DNA of 64,000 bases from Cercis canadensis (taxonomy: Eukaryota > Streptophyta > Magnoliopsida > Fabales > Fabaceae): NCBI GenBank assembly GCA_003255065.1, contig QAOA01008060.1:208684-272683 (forward strand), in the 5' to 3' direction. The notes under the pieces are model-generated. The model did no database searches. It saw only the letters and a program-made list of their open reading frames with translations, and was not told where the DNA came from. Position numbers and translations under genes: made by a program. Below, one piece after another: positions 36,958 to 48,750 of the stretch (positions are counted from its first letter, which is position 1; each line of letters opens with the position of its first letter).

Positions 36958-38667
36958 GTTGTAGTGATTAACCTGCACAAAATGTTAGTAGAAAAATTGA
37001 AGTCCTCACCTCTCTCTACTCATGTGTTTGCACTCTAAGTATATCACTCTTGACACTCGTGTATGACTTCTCTAAAGGCTTTTATCAAGATGATCTTACC
37101 CTTTCTTACCTTTTACCACTCAATTCCCTCCTGATAATCTCAATAGTGAGCAAGGGCACAGCTGGGCAGCCACTAACACAAGTGGTTCCAAACCAAATCA
37201 AACACCCAGAACAATGCAAGTTGTGGAAGAAGAACAACAATGCACAAGTAGTGTGACATGCTCAAGTTAATCAAATAAGAATAGCAGTCAACAAGGAGAT
37301 CACAGCTAGAACAAATAGGAACTAAGAGAGAATAACAAAACAGAATTTGGAACAAAGAATTTTGAAATAACTAACTCAGCCAACCAATGGAATTATCAGC
37401 TCAAGCACAAGTCAGAATAAGAACAAAGTATGAAGGACAAAGTCCCAATTTCAGTCCACTTTGGAAAATAAGCCAAGTTACTAAGAAATACACCTTGGTG
37501 GCCAAAAATAGGGCAGCTAGCTTTTTACCTAAACTTAGTCAATTTGGCAAATTCTAGCATGCTCTAGTTTAGTCCATTTGCACATCTCTTTCCACTATGG
37601 CTTGTCTCTTGAAGAAGCTTTAACTCAATTGAGCTTCTCTTTTCTAACTTTTGCTGAGAATTTTTCTTTAGCATTGCATTGAATGCTTTTGGTACAATTT
37701 TTTTTTTTTTGCACGAATTTTTCTGGAAATTACTCAAGAACACTCATGAACACTTTGAATGTTCATCAATCTGTACCCAGAATTTTTTTTTTTTTAAATG
37801 CAGCAAATGCCAAAATAGAATTATAGCTAACTAGAATTATAGATCAAGCTTAAGAAAAATGCTAATTACCCCAGAGTTCAGAATTCAGCCACATTCAATG
37901 TATATTCCAAAACATCTTAGGCAATTTCCATGAAATTTTCATTAGGACAGAGTAGGAAATAGCAGAAATAACCAATAATCCAAGAATAACTGAAAAACCA
38001 AGATGCCAAACTAGGCCTTAGTGGCAGTTATAGGGACACAAGAGGCAATACTAGCAAAGAAAACTAACTCAGAATTGGAAGCATTCAGCCATGGACATTC
38101 ATGAAGGATTCATTCATTCAAGCCAAGCTCAAGAGCATACAACAAGATTTTAACAGATCTCTATCATGGAATCAATTAAAATCAAAATAATGCTCAATCG
38201 TCTAGCTCAAATTAATTTCAAGAAATTCATCAACTAATTTCAACCATGAAACTGAAATAGAGTAGCAAGAATCCAGACAAATAAATCATGTGTAAACCAA
38301 GCTAAGCTGGTCCATTCATCATCCAAACAATTTTTATAGCTGGATAACAACAAGAACTCAAGAAATAGAAGATGAACTAGAAGGGCAGCAAGCTAAAAAC
38401 GCACAGAATTCCAAAAATTTTTAAACCTGCCCAGATTTGAATCAAACCACTTGATGTTGGACAATCTAAGTTCAAACAACCTAGATCAATAGATTGGAAG
38501 CAAGGATCATACCAAAATTCGCATGAACAGTACGTCCATGAACAGTACGAATATATATATATATATATTTTTTTTTTGAATTTTTTTTTTCCAGAATTGT
38601 TTCTAGAGATGAAACAAAGATTAACAACAGAAATTAAAGATAGATGCCAACCTTTCTTGGAGCCAAA
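36958..38667 (-). other. 5' leader of element C
   Basis: Non-coding. It shares blocks with the A and B leaders (caccttggtggccaaaaa, tgccaaactaggcc). It has T/A homopolymers at 37698-37710 and 37785-37795 and an (at)n-t run at 38551-38590. Confidence 0.75.
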
Positions 38668-38679
38668 GCTCTGATACCA
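38668..38679 (-). other. Primer binding site of C, complementary to initiator tRNA-Met
   Basis: Minus-strand tggtatcagagc, two bases from the 5' LTR, identical to A and B. Confidence 0.85.
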
Positions 38680-38681
38680 AT

Positions 38682-39614
38682 TGATAAGGATCCACTTGAA
38701 GAAACCAAGCCAAATCCAATCCAAATTAGCCAAGGATCCCAAGTAAGGTCAAGTAATAGAAAATCAAGAAAAGATGAATGGAGTTAGGTGAAAACCTTTG
38801 ATTATCAAATTAGGCAACCTAGTTTCAGCAAAGCTTAACTAACCCTCCTTAATCCGAATAATCAACAATCAACATGAACAAGATGGAGAAGTGAATAAAC
38901 CGCCACACTCTAGATTGGGGAAAGGGGAGAGTGATAAGGTTTAGGTCCACCATGCTAGGAATCCACCTAGATGGCTTAAGCTCTCCATGGAGAGAACAAG
39001 AGAGAAACTCTCAATTCAATTATCAAATTCTTAATTCTGATTGTAAGGACAAAGGCCTTAGCTCCTTAAATAGCAAAATGAAGGTTCAACTAAACTTATT
39101 ACCAAAATGACCCAAAACCTCCAGCCCTAATTAAACAAGCCTTAAAACTATCTAACATAAGCCCTAATTAGCTTAGACAGAAAATAGGCCTTAGAGAATG
39201 TATTCAGCAAGGCATTTAATTACAAATAACCAAAATGAAGGTCCTAGAGACAATTAACTCTAACACGGCATTGTGACACGCCCGTGTTCAACCCGTGTTC
39301 AACCCGTGTTGACATGACACGGCCCGTGTTCCTTGTTCTCCAAGCCGTGTTCTCAACCCAGCATCTCTGTTGACGGGACACGGCCATGGACACGCCCGTG
39401 TTCTTGCCTTGTCCAGCCCGTGTTGCCTCTCGGCCTTCATGACACGGCCATGATCTTGCATAACACGGCCGTGTGCTCATCCTAGCCTGTCTTGATGCCC
39501 TCCAAAGGCATGTCTTCCTCCTTGCAAGCTTGTTGCACTAGCAATCCAGCAAACTCCTACTTGATCTTGGTTGCCATCAGGTCTTTAGAATGGAGGCTTC
39601 CTTGATCCCTATCA
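38682..39614 (-). repeat. 5' LTR of element C (933 bp)
   Basis: Nearly identical to 32795-33727. Small differences include an extra cgtgttcaacc unit near 39290 here and an extra ccctccaaagg unit near 33600 there. Confidence 0.92.
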
Positions 39615-41981
39615 AATAGCCATCATGCTTATAAATCCCCTCAACAACACCTTTATCACATGCATTATAATATCCAGAAAAATCTTCATCACTAGCATAC
39701 ATTTCCTTAATTTGCTCAAAACCAAGCAATTTGCAAGAGTAGAGATTAGGGTATAACTTCTTGAGAGTGCATCTGCCACCACATTGTCAACTCCCTTTTT
39801 GTATTTGATCACATAGGGAAAGGACTCAATAAATTCCAGCCAACGTGCATGCCTCTTGTTCAAACTCACTTGTCCCTTCAAATGCTTAAGAGTTTCATGA
39901 TCCGAATGAATCACAAACTCCTTAGGCATGAGGTAATGCTGCCATGTTTTCAATGCTCGGACTAATGCAAACAACTCTTTATCATAAGTAGAGTAAGTAA
40001 GAGAAGCACCATTGAGTTTTTCACTAAAATAAGCTATGGGGTGTCCTTGTTGCATTAGGACAGCACCTAAACCTAATCCAGATGCATCACATTCTACTTC
40101 AAATGAACTCTCAAAGTTGGGAAGTTGCAGCGAAGGGGCATTGCATAGCTTGTCTTTTAGGGTTTTAAAAGCTTTCTCTTGCTCACTATCCCACTTAAAG
40201 CCTACACTCTTTTTTACCACTTCTGTCAATGGAGTAGCAATGGAACTAAAATTAGGCACAAACCTACAATAAAAACTAGCTAATCCATGGAAGCTCCTCA
40301 CATCACTCAAGGTCTTAGGCATTGGCCATTCATCAATGGCCTTCACCTTTTCCCTATCCACTTCTACCCCCTTTGAACTTATGACAAACCCAAGAAAGAT
40401 TACATGGTCAGTACAAAAAACACATTTCTTAAGGTTGGCATACAACTGTTCAATTTTCAAGGCTTGGAGCACACATTTCAAATGTTTCACATGCTCTTCT
40501 AAGGATCTACTATATATAAGAATGTCATCAAAATAGACGACAACAAATTTACCAATAAATTCTCTAAGAATGTGATTCATGAGCCGCATAAAAGTGCTTG
40601 GAGCATTGGTTAAACCAAATGGCATCACCATCCACTCATATAAGCCAAATTTAGTTTTAAAAGCGGTTTTCCATTCATCACCTTCTCGGATCCTTATTTG
40701 ATGATATCCACTCTTAAGATCAAGTTTAGAGAATATGCATGATCCATATAGTTCATCCAACATATCATCTAACCTAGGAATAGGATGACGATATTTTACC
40801 GTTATCTTGTTGATAGCACAACAATCAACGCACATCCGCCAGCTGCCATCTTTCTTTGGCACCAACAAGACGGGAACGGCACAAGGACTCAAACTTTCTC
40901 TAATATGACCCTTGGACAGTAGTTCATCAACTTGCTTCTGGAGTTCTTTAGTCTCTTCCGGGTTTGCTCTATAAGCTGGCCTATTAGGTAGAACCGACCC
41001 CGGGACAAAGTCCATATGGTGTTCGATTCCTCTTATGGGTGGCAACCCTATAGGCGTCTCCTCCGGGAACACATCATCATACTCCTGCAGCAAGGACACA
41101 ATAACACTAGGAAGAGAATCATCAATGTTAGCCATATTTAAATAAGCTTCCTTACAAATAAGCAGCAGCATAATTTTATGGGAAAAGAAAGCACTCTTGA
41201 CCTCACTAACTCGTGCAAAAAAATTGACTTTCTTCTCTTGACTCTTGTGTTTTTCACCTTGCAGCTCACTCACTTGATGTTCAGATTTTTTTTCACTCTC
41301 TTCCCTTTTGGAATTTTCTGGTTCCTCTTTCTTTTGCCTCTTCTCTCTTGTTTTCTCTTTGCACCTTTTTTCTTGCTCTCTTTTAAGATCACAATCCTTT
41401 TTGAGCCTCAATTGATCTTCTAGGATTTGTTTTGGAGTCATAGGAATCAAGGTGATTGGCTTTTTGTTGAAAACAAAAGAGTACTTATTGGAGTACCCAT
41501 GATGAGTGACTTTGCGGTCAAATTGCCAAGGCCTACCAAGAAGTATGTGGTCTGCCTGCATAGGAATAATGTCACAAAGCACCTCATCCTCATACTTGCC
41601 AATGGAGAAAGAAAGCAGAACTTGTTTGCTTACTTTGACCTCTCCACTATCATTGAGCCATTGTAGAAGATAAGGTTTGGGGTGTGTAACCATAGTCAAT
41701 CCCAACTTGTCAACCAAAATTTGACTTGCCACATTGGCACAGCTCCCCCCATCTACTATCATGCTATAAACCTTCCCTTGTACCAAGCAACGAGTGTGGA
41801 AAATATTCTCCCTTTGCGCTTCTTGTAGTTCTCCCACTTGAGCACTCAAAGCTCTCCTAACCACAAGCAATTCTCCATCCTCAGGTAGCTCACAATTATC
41901 TTGGTCACCATCACTAGCACTTGACTCTTCCTCTTCTTTGTCACTTTCCGAAACCACATCTCCATCACCCATTAACAGCAT
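39615..41981 (-). pseudogene. pol: B protease, reverse transcriptase and RNase H
   Basis: Continues the gag frame after one TAA. Protease: [66 protein letters not shown], catalytic YFDDILIYS. RNase [53 protein letters not shown] one-base loss after [13 protein letters not shown] (about 39735) shifts the frame just before the C insertion at 39614. This is the best-preserved RT in the window. Confidence 0.9.
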
Positions 41982-43019
41982 AGCTCTCTTGTTGGGACAT
42001 TGTGAAGCAATGTGCCCTACTCCAAGACATTTAAAGCACTTAATATCTCGCTGCCTTTATGGTGGTAATGTCTCGGTTTTGCCTCTTTGAGGATGAGTAG
42101 AATCTTTGTTCAGCGGTTTGTAGGGTTCTGTTTTAGGTTTGAAGTTAACAACCTCCTTATCCTTCTTCCAAGATGTTCTCCAATTAGGTGTGGTGGTAGA
42201 ATTATACCTAGCAGTATTTCTCCTTTTGAATTGCCTCTCAACTTGAATGGCCTTATGGAGAAGGTCTTCCATGTCCACAAAGTGCTGAAGTTCAACAACA
42301 TTAGCGATCTCTCGGTTTAGTCCGTGGAGGAACCTTGCCATAGTTGACTCTCTATCCTCCTCAATGTTGGCCCTAATCATAGAGACCTCCATTTCTTTGT
42401 TGTAATCTTCTACACTCTTGGAACCTTGCACCAACCCTTGAAGTTTTTGATACAGCTCCCTTTGATAATAACTAGGAATGAATCTTTTCCTCATGACCGC
42501 CCTCATTTCCTCCCATGTATTAATCGGTCTTTCCCCATTCCTCCTTCTAGTTACCACCAATTGATCCCACCAAGTTAAAGCATAATCTACAAATTCAATG
42601 GCTGCCAACTTGACTTTCTTCTCATCTGAATAGTTGTGGCAATTGAATACCATCTCCACCTTTTTTTCCCATCCAAGGTAGGCTTCTGGATCGTTCTTTC
42701 CTTGGAAACTAGGAATGTTCATCTTGATTGTGCCAAAATCATCATCAACACTTCTTTCCCTTCTTGGTTCTCTTTCCCGAGCTGCTCTTCTTTGTGGAAC
42801 AAAATCATCGGAATAGTCACTTGATCCACTAGCTTCATTGCCTTTTCTCCTCTGCCTATCTCTTGCATAAGGATTATGGACTGGCTGCTCGTTCACTCGG
42901 TGCTCCATTGTCTCCATCCGGTCATTCATAGCTTCAAACATGAGATTCATGCAAGTAAATTGTTCCTGTGTGGCTTGCATGAACATTTGGGGGTCAATTT
43001 GTTCAATTCGGTTATCCAT
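41982..43019 (-). pseudogene. gag: B gag (one in-frame stop)
   Basis: Starts MDNRIEQIDPQMFMQATQEQ. The gag core has [29 protein letters not shown] and ANVVELQHF. A TAA at 42057-42059 (most likely from caa) precedes the zinc knuckle [14 protein letters not shown], which lies in the same frame and runs on into the protease. Apart from that stop the frame is intact from gag through RNase H, as expected for a single gag-pol polyprotein. Confidence 0.9.
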
Positions 43020-44503
43020 TATGAGTGATTAACCTGCAAAAAGGTTAGTAGAAATATATTGAAGCTCTCACTTCACTCTACTCACGTGTTTCACTCTTGT
43101 CACTCTTGTTTTAGCACTCTTTAGGCTCTTTAAGCAAATAAGTTCACTTCACTGCCTTTTACCACTCAAACCTTCTCTTATAATCTCTAGAGCAAGCTAA
43201 GAGACACAACTGGGCAGCAACTATGCAAGGATAACCAAAACCAAATCAAACACTCAGTTTGTAAAGTAGCATGCAAGAAGAACAACTTTGCATGTGAAGT
43301 GTGGTAGGAAACTAGGATTGCACTGATCAATAAAGAAAAGTTCTGCTAGAGTAATGAACAATTACAGAAACATCAAACAAAAACAGGGTTTGAAACAAGA
43401 TCTGCAAGACAAAGTCCTTTTTTTTCAAACTAGTTAGAATTAACCGAGTCACTAAGAAATACACCTTTGGTGGCCAAAAACAGGGTAGTTAACCTTTTAC
43501 CTACTTAGTTCATGGACCATTGGTACATTTCTTTCTTTGAAGGATCTTTAATCTCACTTACACTCTTTTGTTTTTTAATCCTTCCAGTAGGCTCAACACA
43601 GGTAGGACACGGCCTCAACACAGCCCGTGTTCGAATTTCGACTCTCTGTCTGAAAGACACGGCCAGGACACGGTCCATGTTCTCACTTAGCCTTTTTCTG
43701 ATTTTAACACGGCCAAGAACACGTCTGCCTCTTTAATGAACACAGTCGTGTTCAATCTTTTCTGTTTTCTGTTCTTTGCACACTTTTTGTCCAGAATTTT
43801 TGCCAAGTTGAGGAAAAAAAATGCTAATTACTGCTAGATTCAGAGTTTAGCCACACTACAGGGTATTTACCAAGCAACTAAACCAATTCCTTAAGCTTTC
43901 CATTAAGACAAAGTAAATCTAGCAGAAAAATTTTAGAAAACTGGTTTTAGCAAAATGCCAAACTAGGTTTTAGTGGCAGTTATAGGGACTCAAGGGGAAT
44001 TTCCAGAGAAGAATAACTGATTTCAAATTTGGAAGCATTCAGCCATGGAAGATTATGAAGGATTTGGCACTCACACTAGTTTCATGAGCATACAACTAGA
44101 TTTAAAGGAACTCTAACATTGAAGTCAATTAAATTCAAGGCAATGCCCAATCACCTTACTAAATGTCAGTTACAGAATCCATCAAACTCAAAATCACATG
44201 AAGCTGAACTAAAGTTCAACAATGGATATCAGTTTTCAAGAACTTGAGGATGAACAGTAATGGCAAAAATTTCAGAAAACAACACAGAAATTCCAGAATC
44301 AAAGATTTTGCCCCGATTGGAACCAAACAACCAGATTTCAATTGATCTAAATTCAAACAACCTAGATCAAACAAAACCTATTATAATTCAAATTCAGAGA
44401 TGAATTTTTTTTTTTTTGTAAATTTTCCCAGATTTTGTTTTAGGAGATGAAGAACGAAAATTAACTAAGAATTAAGATAGATGCCAACCTCTTTGGAGCC
44501 AAA
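43020..44503 (-). other. 5' leader of element B
   Basis: Non-coding, related to the A and C leaders. Several cacgg/ccgtg motifs lie at 43600-43760. Nothing else recognised. Confidence 0.75.
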
Positions 44504-44515
44504 GCTCTGATACCA
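44504..44515 (-). other. Primer binding site of B, complementary to initiator tRNA-Met
   Basis: Minus-strand tggtatcagagc, three bases from the LTR end. Confidence 0.85.
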
Positions 44516-44518
44516 ATT

Positions 44519-45354
44519 TGATGCGATTTCCTAGAGACTTAGGATAATCCAATCAACTTAACACCATGTAAGACCAAGGATCCCAAATAGATTAGCAGGA
44601 GTTCAATCAAAACAAGATAAAAGTGAATGGAATTAAGGTGAAGACCCTTGAAATCAAGGGATGGGCAACTCAGCTTAACAAGCTAAACCTCCCAAACACT
44701 ATGATAAGTCAAGAACCAACGTGTTCAATGATGAAGAATGAAGGAATCGCCACACTCCAGATTCAAGAAGAAGAAAGGGAGTGATAAGATTCAGGAGACC
44801 AAGCTAGCTTCAGCCTAGCTGGTTCCAAGCTCTCCAGAGAGAAAAGAGAAGTTAAACTCTCAATTTCAATTATCAAATTGTTAATTCTCGCTGAGGACAA
44901 AGGCCTTCAGCTCCTTATATAGTTCAGCAGAAAAAACTAACAAGCTTTAATTCAAAATAACAAAAGGAGTTAAAACTCGTAGAACTAGCACGGTGCGACA
45001 TGGCCATGACACGGTCATAACCCGGCCCGTGTTCGTCTTCCAGAGAGCTCCATTTTTAGACACGGTCTGGACACGGCTTGTACTCATGGCCGTGTTCCCT
45101 CTCAGGTAGCAGGACACGGCCTAGTCTCAGTGGCAACACGGCCGTGTTCCTCGTCCTGGGCAGAAATGCAAGTGATCAGCTGGACTTGCCCTTCAATCCT
45201 GCCCTCCAAGACATAGTCCTTGCAAGCTTGCTGCAATAATAATCCCACGTTGATCCGCAACTCCTTGGCTCGTGCCCTTGTCAACGGACCCTCGACTTCA
45301 ACCCTTGCCTCAACATCTTTGGTGTCCTTGACGTTGCTACCTTGGATCGCATCA
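44519..45354 (-). repeat. 5' LTR of element B (836 bp)
   Basis: TGATGCGATTTCC to GGATCGCATCA. It carries the TATA box at 44913-44922 and the GPLTRARAK-type tail code. It matches 30829-31644. Confidence 0.92.
44913..44922 (-). promoter_or_regulatory. TATA box in the B 5' LTR
   Basis: Minus-strand ctatataagg about 440 bp into the LTR. It is conserved with the 3' LTR, so it is the likely promoter of element B. Confidence 0.5.
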
Positions 45355-45952
45355 TAAGGTTTAGGTCCACCATGCTAGGAATCCACCTAGATGGCTTAAG
45401 CTCTCCATGGAGAGAACAAGAGAGAAACTCTCAATTCAATTATGAAATTCTTAATTCTGATTGCTAAAGACAAAGGCTTTAGCTCCTTAAATAGTTTAGG
45501 AGAAAAACTAATAAGTCTTAAAACAAAATGCTCCAAAAGCAAAATACAACTCGGAGTAGTCACTAGTGTGACACGGCCTAAGGACACGGCCGTGTTCTTC
45601 AAGATCCTGCCCGTGTTCTTTCTCCAGAGACGAAATAGGCCTCGGGTGACTTGACACGACTTCAACATGCCCGTGTTCGACTTCCAGTAACTCATTCGCC
45701 TCTGCTTCTGCTACACGGCTAAGACACGGCTTGGTTTCAATGGGGACACGGCCGTGTGCTTCAATCTGGGCAGAAACACAAGTGATCCACTTCTCATGGT
45801 TTGGCTCGCTGCTCTCTAAAGCTAAGCCATTTTCCTTGCATGCTTGTCTCATCAACGCTCCCACATGTAATTGGAGATGTTTTGCCCTAGATCTAGTCAA
45901 AGGTCCAACCAACTCCTCCTTGGACTAGGCTATGCCTCCTTGATCCTCATCA
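45355..45952 (-). repeat. 5' LTR of element A, outer part
   Basis: Resumes at taagg after element B and matches 23171-23775 of the 3' LTR. It ends ATCCTCATCA against the TSD atacc. Its own tail frame (GPLTRSRAKHL) is at 45912-45508. Confidence 0.9.
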
Positions 45953-45957
45953 ATACC

Positions 45958-46476
45958 CTTGCTGCCAAAGTTCCATGGTCTTGCAGGTGAAGATCCTCAT
46001 AAACATCTAAAGGAATTCCATGTGGTTTGTTCTACAATGAGGCCACAAGGAATCTCTGAAGAGCAAATCAAGTTGAGAGCATTCCCTTTCTCCCTTGCTA
46101 ATGCAGCTAAAGATTGGCTCTTTTACCTATCACAAGGTTCAGTCAGAAATTGGAGTGACATGAAGAAGTTGTTCCTGGCAAAGTTCTTCCCTGCATCCAT
46201 CGCAAAGACATTTGTGGCATAAGGCAACTGCCAGGGGAGACGTTGCATGAGTATTGGGAAAGATTTACCAAGTTGTGCTCAAGCTGTCTTCACCATCAAA
46301 TAAGTGATCAGCTTTTGATACAATATTTCTATGAGGGCTTGTCACCTTCGGATAGGAGTAACATTGATTCTGCTAGTGGAGGAGCATTAATGGATAAAAC
46401 ACCAGCTGCTGCCAGAGCTTTGATTTCCAATATGGCTGAAAATTCCCAGCAGTTCGGTGTTAGGATGATTCCTTCT
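45958..46476 (+). pseudogene. gag: D gag, middle fragment
   Basis: Resumes the gag cut at 22915: LLPKFHGLAGEDPHKHLKEF, AKDWLFYLSQ, LAKFFPAS. A small deletion near 46205-46225 shifts the frame. The rest reads MHEYWERFTKLCSS, ISDQLLIQYFYEGL, GGALMDKTPAAAR, QQFGVRMIPS. Every block has a counterpart in E gag (59042-60268). It is interrupted at 46476 by a solo LTR. Confidence 0.88.
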
Positions 46477-47309
46477 TGATGAGGATCAAGGAGGCATAGC
46501 CGAGTCCAAGGAGGAGTTGGTTGGACCTTTGACTAGGTCTAGGGCAAAGCATCTCCAATTACATGTGGGAGCGTTGATGAGACAAGCATGCAAGGAAAAT
46601 GGCTTAGCTTCAAATAGCAGCGAGCCAAACCATGAGAAGTGGATCACTTGTGTTTCTGCCTAGATTGAAGCACACGACCGTGTCCCCATTGAAACCAAGC
46701 CGTGTCTTAGCCATGTAGCAGAAGCAAAGGTGACTGAGTTACTGGAAGTCGAACACGGGCAAGATGAGAATCGAACACGGGTGTGTTGAAGCCGTGTCAA
46801 GTCACCCGAGGCCTATTTTGTCTCTGGAGGAAGAACACGGGCAGGATCTTGAAGAACACGGCCGTGTCACATTAGTGACTACTCCGAGTTGTATTTTGCT
46901 TTTGGAGCATTTTGTTTTAAGACTTACTAGTTTTTCTCCTAAACTATTTAAGGAGCTAAAGCCTTTGTCTTTAGCAATCAGAATTAAGAATTTCATAATT
47001 GAATTGAGAGTTTCTCTCTTGTTCTCTCCATGGAGAGCTTAAGCCATCTAGGTGGATTCCTAGCATGGTGGACCTAAACCTTATCACTCTCCCCTTTCCC
47101 CAATCTAGAGTGTGGCGGTTTATTCACTTCTCCATATTGTTCATGTTGATTGTTGATTATTCGGATTAAGGAGGGTTGCCTAATTTGATAATCAAAGGTT
47201 TTCACCTAATTCCATTCATCTTTTCTTGATTTTCTATTACTTGACCTTACTTGGGATCCTTGGCTAATTTGGATTGGATTTGGCTTGATTCTTCAAGTGA
47301 TCCTCATCA
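46477..47309 (+). mobile_element. Solo LTR of the A family (833 bp)
   Basis: TGATGAGGATCAAGG...GATCCTCATCA with TSD cttct (46472-46476) and cttcc (47310-47314). It is the reverse orientation of A and encodes GPLTRSRAKHL near its start. TATA-like ctatttaagg is at 46944-46953. It sits only about 520 bp from A in the same host gag. Confidence 0.9.
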
Positions 47310-47324
47310 CTTCCACTAGGGGAG

Positions 47325-47998
47325 TGATGCGTTAGCGTACCCGAAGGATCAAAACGGAGTGTCTGGATACCAAACTGTGGGATGACCTTGGTTATCTCAA
47401 TAGGGTGAACCCTTAGCAAGGAAGGATCCTTGGTAAGTTCAAGTTCAAGTTCTTTGCCCAAGAACAACAGGGAAGCTCTCAATCCAGAGAAACTCAATAA
47501 TTTAGAAACTGAATACTATTAATCTCCAAAACGGTTTTGCAAAGGCATACATGAATTCCTTATATAGGCAATTCGGCTAGGAGGCTACAAGCTATGATGG
47601 ATCCTCTAAGAATGTTAATAAAACCCTAATACCCAGTTTGGCCCATAGACATAAAGGCCCAAAATATTAAAAACGAATTTAAAACTAATTAAACGTTTTG
47701 GCCCATAAACATAAAGGCCCAAAAATAAAACTAATTAAATTAAACATTATTTTTGGCCTGCTCCAAACTTGGGCTCCAAGCTGGCCCATGTGCACCTTCT
47801 ACAAGAGACAGATAAGTGATCCATCTCAACTCTGAACTTGGCCCAACTGCTCTTTCTTTGGTCTGCACCTCTTGGACTAGGCTCAACAATGCCTCTCTCA
47901 CTCGCTTAGCTCTGCTTCTAGTCATCGGGCCTCCAACTCCAAGCAAGGGATCATGAACACTCTTAGGGTTAGGGCATGTAATAAGCTGATTCGCATCA
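47325..47998 (-). mobile_element. Solo LTR of a third family (674 bp)
   Basis: On the + strand it runs TGATGCGTTAGCG...GATTCGCATCA with perfect TSD gggag (47320-47324 and 47999-48003). On the minus strand 47946-47740 reads MLGVGGPMTRSRAKRVREAL, the same kind of LTR-encoded tail as A and B, which gives the orientation. It lacks the acacggccgtgt palindromes. Only 15 bp of D gag separate it from the previous solo LTR. Confidence 0.88.
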
Positions 47999-48003
47999 GG
48001 GAG

Positions 48004-48750
48004 TTAATGAAATTTGTGTATCACTGGCTGACCAACAAAGAATGGAGCACAGACTTGATGAATTGACCTCCTTGGTCAGGTAGTTGGCAGTGGGGCAACA
48101 AGTATCTACACCTCAACTTGCAAGCTTGTGTGGCATTTGCGCTTGTCCATCTCATCCCACAGATGCATGCCCTACACTTCAAGATAGTGATTCTGTATTT
48201 CAGGATCCCTCTGTAGCTGCAACAGGTGTTTTTCCTGGTAGACCCCAATTCCAACCACAGCAACAGCCTAGATATGATCCATACTCCAACACTTATAACC
48301 CTGGTTGGAGAGATAATCCAAATTTCAAATATGGCAATGCTGCAGCACCACAACAACAGTCCTCCCAACAACAGCAACAGTAATAGTATAGGCAACCATT
48401 CCAACAACAGAGCCAATTTCGACCAGCTAGGCAGAGCCAGTTTCAACCAAACAGGCCACCATTCCAGCAGCAGCCTATGCAGCCAATTGGCCCGTCAACA
48501 TCCAAACCTGAGCCTTCATTGGAAGATTTAATGAAGCAGATGGCCACAAGCAACCTCCAGTTCCAGCAGAGGGCAGAGTCCACCATGCAGAATCTAGAAA
48601 CTCAAATTGGGCAATTGGCATCATCAGTGAGTCAGTTGCAGTCCAAGGGTTCTGGCAAACTTCCTTCACAGACAATTCCTAATCCAAATGGAGGTAATGT
48701 GAGTGCTATCACACATCCCAGCCGAGCCTTAACCTGCAAGTGAGTCCCAA
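48004..48750 (+). pseudogene. gag: D gag, C-terminal fragment
   Basis: Resumes as ADQQRMEHRLDELTSLVR, then a stop. The zinc knuckle CGICACPSHPTDAC (CX2CX4HX4C) follows near 48133-48174, with VFPGRP and YNPGWRDNPN. A Q-rich stretch with TAA-TAG near 48380 comes next, then KPEPSLEDLMKQM and LETQIGQLASSVSQLQ. It matches E gag and the start of E pol. Confidence 0.85.

Larger units (their letters stand above)
32795..39614 (-). mobile_element. Element C: non-autonomous LTR retrotransposon with one long diverged frame
   Basis: 6,820 bp inserted in B pol with perfect TSD aatag (32790-32794 and 39615-39619). The two LTRs are both 933 bp and nearly identical, so C is the youngest layer of the A-B-C nest. 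Primer site (iMet), leader and PPT are of the A/B type. The internal region is only about 4.95 kb and lacks normal gag, protease, RT, RNase H or integrase. It holds one frame, nearly open from 36957 to 33373. C would depend on enzymes from relatives such as A. Confidence 0.92.
30829..45354 (-). mobile_element. Element B: chromovirus-like Ty3/gypsy retrotransposon containing element C
   Basis: A 14,526-bp block in the 5' LTR of A with perfect TSD taagg (30824-30828 and 45355-45359). Without C it is about 7.7 kb. Minus-strand order: 5' LTR 45354-44519, iMet primer site, leader, gag-protease-RT-RNase H (43019-39615), [C], integrase (32794-31627), PPT, 3' LTR. The coding region is open apart from one TAA in gag, one frameshift after RNase H and the C insertion. 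The integrase also lacks its catalytic Glu. Confidence 0.92.
22916..45952 (-). mobile_element. Element A: chromovirus-like Ty3/gypsy retrotransposon, with nested insertions
   Basis: A 23,037-bp block flanked by a perfect 5-bp duplication, atacc (22911-22915 and 45953-45957), inside D gag. Removing the nested element B and the solo LTR at 24249-25147 leaves about 7.6 kb. Read on the minus strand the order is: 5' LTR (45952-45355, continued at 30828-30571), iMet primer site, leader, gag, protease, RT, RNase H, integrase, PPT and 3' LTR (23775-22916). It is inactivated by an early stop, a stop between gag-protease and RT, frameshifts and the insertions. Confidence 0.9.

Noticed and set aside
47740..47946. 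Independent small gene inside the 674-bp solo LTR
   Set aside because: GPMTRSRAK-type tails occur at the same position in the other LTRs here; it is the end of a retrotransposon polyprotein.
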